From NCBI GenBank assembly GCA_003524565.1, contig DQGU01000036.1:1-5512 (forward strand): a stretch of 5,512 nt of DNA, written 5' to 3'. Each line of letters starts with the position of its first letter. Within the stretch, counting starts at the first letter, position 1. The translations under genes were made by a program, and so were the position numbers. Source of the DNA: Rhodospirillaceae bacterium. GTDB lineage: Bacteria > Pseudomonadota > Alphaproteobacteria > Micavibrionales > UBA2020. Below the pieces are notes generated by a model. The model had not been told where the DNA came from. It saw nothing but the letters and a program-made list of their open reading frames with translations, and did not search any database. Shown piece by piece: positions 1 to 4,843 of the stretch.

Positions 1-44
1 AAATTCCATATGATTGTCAACAAGGGGGCTTTCCTCGTTACTTA

Positions 45-76
45 TTTACATAATGTTATGTTTTGGACGTTATAAT
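45..76 (+). promoter_or_regulatory. Possible promoter of the M48 peptidase gene
   Basis: A perfect TATAAT hexamer lies at 71-76, and TTTACA (5 of 6 matches to TTGACA) at 45-50. The spacer is 20 nt, longer than the usual 16-18, so the pair is suboptimal. Transcription would start near 83 and give a leader of about 27 nt before the ATG at 110. This placement also argues against the upstream in-frame TTG (14) and ATG (53) as starts. It is based only on consensus similarity. Confidence 0.3.
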
Positions 77-98
77 TGGGGCATTGGGTTTAAAAGAA

Positions 99-103
99 AA
101 GGG
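99..103 (+). promoter_or_regulatory. Ribosome binding site deciding the M48 peptidase start
   Basis: AAGGG sits 6 nt upstream of the ATG at 110. The frame stays open further upstream to a TTG at 14 and an ATG at 53, but neither is preceded by a comparable Shine-Dalgarno sequence, and the residues they would add do not look like natural protein. Confidence 0.65.
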
Positions 104-109
104 CCTGTT

Positions 110-1123
110 ATGTTGAAAGCGATATTCGGATTTTCATCCAATACCGATTTTTACAATCCGGTGGGCAAGCCCGTGCATGATCTTTTGTCCACCAAAGAAA
201 AAATCAAAGGCCGTGTTTTGCCTCTGCTCGGGCAGGTCTCTCTTTTTGCGCTGTCTGTCGGGATGTCTGCCATGGGCGCATCGCTTGAGGAAGCGGCCCT
301 GAGCGTCGGCATTCTGGGCGGCCTTGCCGCCTATATGCGGCATAGCCAGCTCTCGAATTACAAAAAGAAACTCGATAACGAAAATCTTTATGATTTGTCG
401 ACCCCGCAAGACGCCGCACGTTTTCACGAAAAGTATCCGGAACACAAAGGACTGCCCGCGCAGCTGCACCTGATTGCAGCCGAAGCGGGGCTTGATAAAC
501 CCCCTTTACTGCATGTGGGCGAAAATACGGATTATGCTGCTATCCTAGATCTTGATTTCGGCAAAAAGAAAAACTTGCTGATTGAAATAAACCCCAAAAT
601 TCTAAAAGAAGAATCTCCCGCGCTGGTTGCCCATTTGCTTGCGCATGAAATGGGGCATGGCCGGCTTGGACATACAAATAGCCTGCCTGCTGTCGTTTCA
701 GGAACAGCGATAGGCGCACATATCAGCGCCGGTGTGCAAATGGCTGTCAGCGGAAATTATCTTGGCGGTATTTTCTATACCGTCGCCGCGCTGACAGCGC
801 ACAAGATGGCCGGCGCAAAAAGCCAGCAATACAAAGAGCGTGAATGTGACAGGCACGCCTTGCTCGTATCCGGTGTCGGGCGTGAAGCGGCGGACTTCTT
901 TGAAAAAGGTACAACGCAGCTCGAAAAGGGCGCCCCTTTGCCGCTACGGATAGCCTTTGGCGCGATTGACACCTATCAAAGCCTGATGGCGGCGCATCCA
1001 AGCCATGAAAAGCGTACTCAATATTTCCGCGATTTCACCGATGCCAACCACGCGTATTTAGAAAAGACCCGCATTAAAAACGGGCTGGTTCCATCAAAGC
1101 CGCACCGCTTTAAAATGGTTTAA
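110..1123 (+). CDS. M48-family zinc metallopeptidase, membrane-associated
   Basis: Predicted 337-residue metal-dependent endopeptidase of the M48 (Ste24/HtpX-like) type. The zinc-binding HExxH motif is HEMGH at residues 179-183. The downstream glutamate ligand is probably E243 in an ExxxD arrangement (E243-D247), and the family's late HPS-x-x-x-R motif is seen at 296-302 (HPSHEKR). Hydrophobic stretches at about 37-56 and 62-76 may be membrane segments placing the protein at the inner membrane, and a further hydrophobic region lies at about 193-231 between the zinc ligands. M48 proteins are typically linked to membrane-protein quality control, but the substrate here is unknown. The ATG at 110 is chosen because AAGGG lies 6 nt upstream; in-frame starts at 14 (TTG) and 53 are less likely. 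The gene converges on hemJ and overlaps its 3' end by 14 nt. It is too divergent for me to call it htpX or bepA. Confidence 0.92.
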   Translation: MLKAIFGFSSNTDFYNPVGKPVHDLLSTKEKIKGRVLPLLGQVSLFALSVGMSAMGASLEEAALSVGILGGLAAYMRHSQLSNYKKKLDNENLYDLSTPQDAARFHEKYPEHKGLPAQLHLIAAEAGLDKPPLLHVGENTDYAAILDLDFGKKKNLLIEINPKILKEESPALVAHLLAHEMGHGRLGHTNSLPAVVSGTAIGAHISAGVQMAVSGNYLGGIFYTVAALTAHKMAGAKSQQYKERECDRHALLVSGVGREAADFFEKGTTQLEKGAPLPLRIAFGAIDTYQSLMAAHPSHEKRTQYFRDFTDANHAYLEKTRIKNGLVPSKPHRFKMV

Positions 1124-1559
1124 CCACAGCCAGAATAACGATCGCCATCATCAAAAACGTCGGTATTTCGTTTATCTTGCGATAAAATTTGTGTGATTTT
1201 TTGTTTTCATCACGCAGGAAAACCTTTCGCGTATAGGCGAGATAGCCGTGAAAACCGCTCATGCACAGAACAAGTGTCAGCTTGGCATGCATCCAGCCCT
1301 GCCCTGTCATGATTTCTGGGTTGGCGTGCAACATCAAAAGCCCCAGAACCCATGTCGCAATCATCGCGGGGTTCATGATGACCTTGAGCAGCTTGCGCTC
1401 CATGATTTTAAACGTCTCGGAAAGCTCCGAGCCTTTTTCCGCTTCGGCGTGATAGACGTAGAGACGCGGCAGATAGAAAATGCCCGCCATCCACGAAATA
1501 AGCGCCATCAAATGCAGGGCTTTGAACCAGAGGTAATGCGTGGCGATAAAATCGTGCAT
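1110..1559 (-). CDS. hemJ: Protoporphyrinogen IX oxidase HemJ (membrane)
   Basis: A 149-residue integral membrane protein matching the HemJ family in length and motifs. HemJ oxidises protoporphyrinogen IX to protoporphyrin IX, the substrate of ferrochelatase, and replaces HemG/HemY in many proteobacteria. Four hydrophobic segments are visible at about 9-30, 57-78, 92-110 and 132-147. Family hallmarks are the N-terminal KALH (13-16, with H16), the GIFYLPRLYVYH block (26-37), WMHAKL (89-94, with H91) and RKINEIPT near 127-134. The ATG at 1559 is preceded by AGGA at a 7-nt spacing. The frame runs open to 1811, but that part lies inside hemH and is a shadow. It is the last gene of the hemE-hemH-hemJ run, 16 nt after the hemH stop. 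The neighbours strongly support the call; older annotations name this family 'CopD-like' or 'UPF0093'. Confidence 0.94.
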   Translation of the reverse strand: MHDFIATHYLWFKALHLMALISWMAGIFYLPRLYVYHAEAEKGSELSETFKIMERKLLKVIMNPAMIATWVLGLLMLHANPEIMTGQGWMHAKLTLVLCMSGFHGYLAYTRKVFLRDENKKSHKFYRKINEIPTFLMMAIVILAVVKPF

Positions 1560-1566
1560 GGCGATT

Positions 1567-1570
1567 TCCT
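1567..1570 (-). promoter_or_regulatory. Ribosome binding site of hemJ
   Basis: On the minus strand AGGA (within AAAAGGAAA) lies 7 nt before the hemJ ATG at 1559, in the 16-nt gap after the hemH stop codon. It fixes the hemJ start well downstream of the open frame's first ATG. Confidence 0.7.
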
Positions 1571-1575
1571 TTTGT

Positions 1576-2607
1576 CTAAAGCGCGCAGCCGCAGCGCTTG
1601 AAGGTTTCAGGGCAAATCCGCGGCGCGGTTTTTCCCGCCAGTTTATCTTCGACCAGCGCGGCCAGTCCGGCGATAAAATCCGGATGCGTGGAAACGGTGG
1701 GCACGCGCGCGAAATAGGGGATGCCTTTTTCGTGGGCGTATTCGCGGTATTCTTCTTCGATTTCGACCAGCGTTTCGACATGTTCGTTGACGAAGGCATG
1801 CGGATAGACAATCACGCCGACGCCGTCTGCGGCCGCTTTGTCCAGCGCCTCTTCGGTCGAAGGGCCAATCCATTTCAGGGGGCCGACGCGGCTTTGATAG
1901 CATACCTGCCAATCAAGGTTTTCTATCCCCAGGCTATCGACGATTTTCTGCGCGGATTGTTCGCATTGAAACTGGTACGGGTCGCCGCCGGCAATCGTTT
2001 TTTCCGGCAGGCCATGGGCGGAGAAAAGCACGCGGGTTTTCGCGGGCGCTTTTTCTATTTCCGCGCGCACCAGCGCGGCGGAGGCGGAAATAAAACCGGA
2101 TTGATACGGATAGCAGCAGATTTTCTTGGTCTGAATATCAAGGCTGGCGGCTTTTGCTTCACGTTCCCAGTTTTGAATGGATGAAAAACTGGTGGTGGTC
2201 GAAAACTGCGGGTATAGCGGCAGAAGAATAACTTCTGCTGGGGCGTATTCTTTTACCGCACGCACAACGTCCGGCGACATCGGGTGCCAGTAACGCATGG
2301 TCACGAAAACTTTTAGCTGCGGCCATGTTTTTTGCAAGAACAGTTCCAGCGCGCGCGCCTGCGCTTCGGTATTTTCAAGCAGCGGCGATTTGCCGCCCAG
2401 TGCCGCATAGGATGTTTTGGCCGCGCCGCTGCCGCGCTTGAGCGCAATCCATTTCGCCAGCATCCAGCGGATAGGCAGCGGCGCGCCGATGATGTTTTTA
2501 TCCATGAAAAAATTGAACAGGAACGGCTTGATATCCGCTTCCTTGAGCGGCCCGCCAAGGTTCATCAGCACAACGGCGATTTTCCGGTTATCTGCGCCCA
2601 TCGTCAT
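1576..2607 (-). CDS. hemH: Ferrochelatase, probably [2Fe-2S] type
   Basis: A 343-residue ferrochelatase that inserts Fe2+ into protoporphyrin IX to form heme b, typically at the inner face of the cytoplasmic membrane. Motifs in order: NLGGP at 16-20, LLPLYPQFSTTTS at 128-140, SAHGLP at 196-201 with the catalytic histidine H198, and EHVETL at 275-280 with H276 and E278 at the positions of the conserved active-site His and Glu. The C-terminus carries C332, C339 and C341 (C-x6-C-x-C), with further cysteines at 164-165; this pattern resembles bacterial ferrochelatases that hold a [2Fe-2S] cluster. Full length for the family. The start at 2607 is used because AGGG at the end of hemE lies 10 nt upstream; an ATG two codons later (2601) is possible. 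It is the middle gene of the operon, 5 nt after the hemE stop. Confidence 0.97.
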   Translation of the reverse strand: MTMGADNRKIAVVLMNLGGPLKEADIKPFLFNFFMDKNIIGAPLPIRWMLAKWIALKRGSGAAKTSYAALGGKSPLLENTEAQARALELFLQKTWPQLKVFVTMRYWHPMSPDVVRAVKEYAPAEVILLPLYPQFSTTTSFSSIQNWEREAKAASLDIQTKKICCYPYQSGFISASAALVRAEIEKAPAKTRVLFSAHGLPEKTIAGGDPYQFQCEQSAQKIVDSLGIENLDWQVCYQSRVGPLKWIGPSTEEALDKAAADGVGVIVYPHAFVNEHVETLVEIEEEYREYAHEKGIPYFARVPTVSTHPDFIAGLAALVEDKLAGKTAPRICPETFKRCGCAL

Positions 2608-2612
2608 GTCTT

Positions 2613-3701
2613 TTAAACCCTGCGCGCATAGCCGCGTACAATCGCGGCGAGTTCCGCCACATGCTCGGGCGGTGTTTCCTTGATAACCCCGTGGCCGAGG
2701 TTGAATACAAAGGGGCGGCCTTCGGCAGCTTCAAGAATATCCAGCGCGGCGCGGCGCATGGTGTCGCCGCCTGCCAGCAGTTTTTCAGGGTCAAGGTTAC
2801 CCTGAAGGCATATATTTTTCGGCATGGATTTGATATCCGCCTGCGGGTCAAGGCCGAGGGCGGCAATGCCGGTTTTTTCTGCGTATGCCGCGTAATGCGC
2901 ACCCGCCTGACGCGGAAAGCCGATAACCGGCACATCCGGCGCGGCGGCATGCACTTTGTCGATGATATGTTTGGTCGGGGTGATGATGTGGGATTCAAAA
3001 TCGCTGTCAGGTACAAGTCCTGCCCAGCTATCGAACAGCTGCACGGTATCCGCGCCGTTTTTGATTTGTGAAACCAGATAACGCGCCGTGACATCGGCAA
3101 TGTGCATCAGGAAAATCTGAAAACCTTTTGGGTCGGCCGCTGCCATTGCGCGCGCACGGTCGAACGTACCGCCGCCGCGGCCGTGGAGCATGTAACAGGC
3201 AATCGTCCAGGGTGCGCCTGCAAAGCCGATAAGGGTTTTATCGGCAGCAAGTTCACGTTTCAGAATACGAATGGTTTCGTAAACGGGCGCCAGTTTTTGT
3301 TCAAACCCTGCCATATCCAGATTTTCGATATCGGATAGTTTTTCAAGCGGGGGCAGTTGCGGGCCTTCGCCTTCGACAAAATCAAGCCCTTGGCCGAGCG
3401 CATGCGGAATAACCAGAATATCCGAAAACAAAATTGCGGCGTCAAAATCATAACGGCGCAGCGGTTGCAGCGTGATTTCAGCGGCCATAGAGGGGTTGTA
3501 GCAAAGATTGAGGAAAGAGCCCGCCTCCGCCCGTAAAGCACGGTATTCGGGCAGATAACGGCCTGCCTGACGCATCAGCCACATGGGCGCGCGCGATGTG
3601 ACACGGCCTTTGAGAGCTTCAAGCATCGGTTTTTCAATAACAGCAGGCGTCATGGTATGACTATGGGCAATCTTGGTTTGCATGGCTTCTTTATAGGCCA
3701 T
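2613..3701 (-). CDS. hemE: Uroporphyrinogen decarboxylase
   Basis: A 362-residue cytosolic enzyme converting uroporphyrinogen III to coproporphyrinogen III by four decarboxylations. Motifs: MRQAGRYLPEYR at 43-54 (substrate-binding arginines R44 and R48), LFSDIL at 91-96 with D94 at the position of the essential catalytic aspartate, GFAGAPWTIACYM at 159-171 with the conserved tyrosine Y170, LFDSWAG at 222-228, GFPRQAG at 261-267, QGNLDP at 300-305, and FNLGHG at 333-338 with H337. Length is normal or about 10-15 residues long at the N-terminus. The start is uncertain: ATG 3701 has only a weak GGA upstream, ATG 3683 has a close GAAG, and ATG 3653 nearly coincides with where family similarity normally begins. 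First gene of the heme operon; its upstream region is the putative replication origin, as in Caulobacter and Rickettsia. Confidence 0.97.
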   Translation of the reverse strand: MAYKEAMQTKIAHSHTMTPAVIEKPMLEALKGRVTSRAPMWLMRQAGRYLPEYRALRAEAGSFLNLCYNPSMAAEITLQPLRRYDFDAAILFSDILVIPHALGQGLDFVEGEGPQLPPLEKLSDIENLDMAGFEQKLAPVYETIRILKRELAADKTLIGFAGAPWTIACYMLHGRGGGTFDRARAMAAADPKGFQIFLMHIADVTARYLVSQIKNGADTVQLFDSWAGLVPDSDFESHIITPTKHIIDKVHAAAPDVPVIGFPRQAGAHYAAYAEKTGIAALGLDPQADIKSMPKNICLQGNLDPEKLLAGGDTMRRAALDILEAAEGRPFVFNLGHGVIKETPPEHVAELAAIVRGYARRV

Positions 3702-3771
3702 GGCATGCAGGCATCCAATATAAAGAAAGTATATATTAAGAGAATTGTAGGAGTCGTAGGCGCGGGGATGA

Positions 3772-3780
3772 CGTGGATAA
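3772..3780 (-). promoter_or_regulatory. DnaA box-like site (TTATCCACG)
   Basis: On the minus strand TTATCCACG matches the DnaA box TTATCCACA at 8 of 9 positions, differing only at the last base. It is the hemE-proximal member of the cluster. Confidence 0.6.
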
Positions 3781-3791
3781 GTGCAAATGCG

Positions 3792-3810
3792 CCCGCTTTT
3801 CCACAGCGGG
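3792..3810. repeat. Hairpin with a DnaA box-like sequence across its loop
   Basis: CCCGCT (3792-3797) pairs perfectly with AGCGGG (3805-3810) around a 7-nt loop. TTTTCCACA at 3797-3805, an 8-of-9 match to the DnaA box TTATCCACA, spans the loop. No T-tract follows on either strand, so an intrinsic terminator is unlikely. Whether the dyad itself matters is unknown. Confidence 0.5.
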
Positions 3811-3837
3811 AATATAAAAAACGCGAAAAAGCAGGGG

Positions 3838-3885
3838 ATAAAAATCCGGATAAATTAAATTTATCCAGAAATATCAGTTATAAAT
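3838..3885. other. AT-rich block, candidate DNA unwinding element
   Basis: This 48-bp stretch has 9 G/C bases (about 81% AT) and lies amid the TTATCC boxes. It contains the perfect palindrome at 3848-3866. AT-rich DNA next to DnaA boxes is the typical place of initial strand opening. A second AT-rich patch at 3717-3747, just before hemE, is the alternative candidate. Confidence 0.45.
3848..3866. repeat. Perfect 9-bp-arm palindrome in the AT-rich block
   Basis: GGATAAATT (3848-3856) and AATTTATCC (3858-3866) are exact reverse complements around a single A. With one mismatch the symmetry extends to 3845-3869. Each arm ends in a TTATCC core, so the palindrome is two inverted DnaA-box-like sites; the right one reads TTATCCAGA (3861-3869, 8 of 9 matches to TTATCCACA). 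Confidence 0.7.
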
Positions 3886-3995
3886 AGGGCTGTGTATTGC
3901 GGGGATATGGTTTGATTCCGGTAAATATACTTATCCCCGTTTTTCTATTCCGGAGTCCATGCGTGGATGGGCTGACTCATAATTCGGTGGTTTAT

Positions 3996-4010
3996 CCCCG
4001 CGCGGCGGGG
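3996..4010. repeat. GC-rich perfect hairpin
   Basis: CCCCGC (3996-4001) pairs perfectly with GCGGGG (4005-4010) around a 3-nt loop, directly overlapping the TTATCCCCG box at 3992-4000. No T-run follows on either strand, so it does not look like an intrinsic terminator. Confidence 0.45.
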
Positions 4011-4039
4011 GTGAAAATAAACCCACTGCTCTATGCGCA

Positions 4040-4067
4040 GGTTTGTGCACAGGGTTATGCACAAACC
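4040..4067. repeat. 10-bp-arm dyad containing an exact DnaA box
   Basis: GGTTTGTGCA (4040-4049) and TGCACAAACC (4058-4067) are exact reverse complements with an 8-nt spacer. The right half holds TTATGCACA (4055-4063), a full match to the relaxed DnaA consensus TTATNCACA. The left half holds TGTGCACAG (4044-4052), a 7-of-9 match on the other strand. It is the strongest single box of the region and sits on the side towards the gene at 4191. Confidence 0.7.
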
Positions 4068-4190
4068 ATATTTATGCTGCTCGCTAATATAGGGCGCAGA
4101 AATTTGAGCAGTCGTTACGGCTTTTCATCGTCCGTATTTGCCGATAGGATAAATGCCGAGCAAACGTCATCCTGATTGGGGCATGGGTAG

Positions 4191-4811
4191 ATGAGCGAAG
4201 AGTGGCAAAAAATGGATGTCGAGCGCACCGCGCGGATTTTGTCCGAGGTGAACCCGCATCTGGAGCCCGTGCCGTTCAGCATGGAAAGCACCACCATCCG
4301 CAGCCAGAAGCTGCCTTTTTACCGCGACTATGAATTTCTGGAGCTGACGGATTTGTCGGCCGTGCCCGCCGTGCGTAAATACGCCATTTACAAAGCGGGC
4401 GATGTGAACGTCATCAACTGGACCAACCAGACGATTTACGAGACGAACGAAAAAGCGCCTATCCGTATCGATGCGCGCACGGTTGTACAGTATGTGAAGT
4501 TTTTCTTCGGCTACGTCCGCGGCCGTCACGGGCGTTTTCTTATCATCGAAACCATCGACGATATCCGCTGGCAAGTTGAACCGCCGCTGCAAGGCCGCAA
4601 GGTTATGCAGCAAATGCTGGAGCCTGTCACTCTTGTCGGCGAAGATGAAGACGGCACATTTAACCTTGAAGCGTTCATGGTCTTCAAGGATTCCCTTTTC
4701 AAAACGCGCGTGCATGTGAAGCCGGACGGCCTTGTCAGCATGTCCGAAGAAGAGCTGAAAATCGAAGGCATGCCGATTTTGCAGGACTCTGCCCTTCAGC
4801 AATACGCCTAG
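4191..4811 (+). CDS. Conserved-looking hypothetical protein flanking the origin
   Basis: I do not recognise this 206-residue protein. It has no signal peptide or membrane segment and looks like a soluble cytosolic mixed alpha/beta protein. An acidic N-terminus (1-30) is followed by a central region of likely strands (44-52, 62-68, 72-83), a helix with an aromatic run (96-110, VVQYVKFFFGYVRGR), a strand leading into an acidic turn (115-126, RFLIIETIDDIR), and likely strands at 144-150, 158-166 and 170-178; the last 25 residues are acidic. Codon use and base composition resemble the neighbours, and the frame is intact. The start at 4191 has only a weak GGGG upstream; the ATG at 4212 (M8) has a better purine-rich AAGAG and is a real alternative. 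It diverges from hemE across the putative origin. A phosphotransferase-like gene follows 32 nt later, so the two may be co-transcribed. Confidence 0.8.
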   Translation: MSEEWQKMDVERTARILSEVNPHLEPVPFSMESTTIRSQKLPFYRDYEFLELTDLSAVPAVRKYAIYKAGDVNVINWTNQTIYETNEKAPIRIDARTVVQYVKFFFGYVRGRHGRFLIIETIDDIRWQVEPPLQGRKVMQQMLEPVTLVGEDEDGTFNLEAFMVFKDSLFKTRVHVKPDGLVSMSEEELKIEGMPILQDSALQQYA

Positions 4812-4817
4812 AAGGCA

Positions 4818-4833
4818 GGGTGTTTTAACGCCC
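4818..4833 (+). other. Short hairpin between the two right-hand genes
   Basis: GGGTGT (4818-4823) can pair with ACGCCC (4828-4833), with one G-U pair, around a 4-nt loop. It lies 6 nt after the stop of the 206-residue gene. No T-run follows, so it is at best an attenuating or RNA-stabilising hairpin. Confidence 0.25.
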
Positions 4834-4843
4834 GCAATCATTC

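Larger units (their letters stand above)
3834..3999. repeat. Four copies of TTATCCCC-type boxes in both orientations
   Basis: GGGGATAA at 3834-3841, GGGGATAT at 3901-3908, TTATCCCC at 3931-3938 and TTATCCCC at 3992-3999. The two plus-oriented copies continue as the identical nonamer TTATCCCCG (3931-3939 and 3992-4000), a 7-of-9 match to TTATCCACA. The pair CGGGGATA (3900-3907) and TATCCCCG (3932-3939) forms 8-bp inverted arms. The recurrence suggests a second class of initiator box, either weak DnaA sites or sites for another factor. Confidence 0.6.
3717..4160. other. Putative chromosomal replication origin (oriC) beside hemE
   Basis: The 489-bp gap between divergent hemE and the gene at 4191 contains no convincing gene. 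What is seen: seven TTATCC/GGATAA hexamers (3775, 3836, 3848, 3861, 3931, 3992, 4147), against roughly 0.2 expected by chance on both strands with even base composition; three 8-of-9 matches to the DnaA box TTATCCACA; one exact TTATNCACA box (4055-4063) inside a dyad; a 48-bp block at 3838-3885 that is about 81% AT; and four GANTC sites. What is known: in Caulobacter and Rickettsia the origin lies directly beside hemE, with DnaA boxes in the gap. The inference is that this is oriC. The exact borders, the DNA unwinding element and function are not shown by sequence alone. A plasmid-type origin is unlikely next to a heme operon. Confidence 0.8.

Noticed and set aside
1067..1084. Small inverted repeat CCCG...CGGG near the 3' ends of hemJ and the peptidase gene
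   Set aside because: Only a 4-bp stem with a 9-nt or longer loop, within the peptidase coding sequence; too weak for a terminator.
1540..2184. Long plus-strand open frame (214 codons) antisense to hemH
   Set aside because: The complementary strand encodes an unmistakable ferrochelatase; the residue composition here (rich in R, G and F) is typical of a shadow frame.
3717..3757. Possible hemE promoter on the minus strand: TATATT or TATACT as -10 boxes
   Set aside because: Both -10-like hexamers lie in a generally AT-rich patch and neither has a convincing -35 at 16-18 nt. A promoter is expected here but cannot be placed.
3657..3887. Plus-strand open frame of 76 codons overlapping the hemE start
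   Set aside because: It overlaps hemE in antisense and runs into the AT-rich origin block; no ribosome binding site or recognisable motif.
3900..3944. Possible intrinsic terminator: CGGGGATA and TATCCCCG arms followed by five Ts
   Set aside because: The loop is 24 nt, no plus-strand gene lies upstream to terminate, and the arms are members of the TTATCCCC repeat family.
4122..4150. Possible promoter for the 4191 gene: TTTTCA, 17-nt spacer, TAGGAT
   Set aside because: Only 4 of 6 matches at each hexamer, which is little above chance; not reported as a feature.
3897..4175. Plus-strand open frame of 92 codons within the hemE-4191 gap
   Set aside because: It reads through the DnaA-box repeats and dyads, has no Shine-Dalgarno sequence, and its residues do not look like a natural protein. 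The repeat structure explains the sequence better.
4167..4841. Minus-strand open frame (224 codons) antisense to the 4191 gene
   Set aside because: It covers the same stretch as the plus-strand frame but is rich in H, R and F with no motif. The plus frame has a more natural composition and a divergent position relative to hemE. As the plus-strand protein is unrecognised, this is a judgement, not proof.
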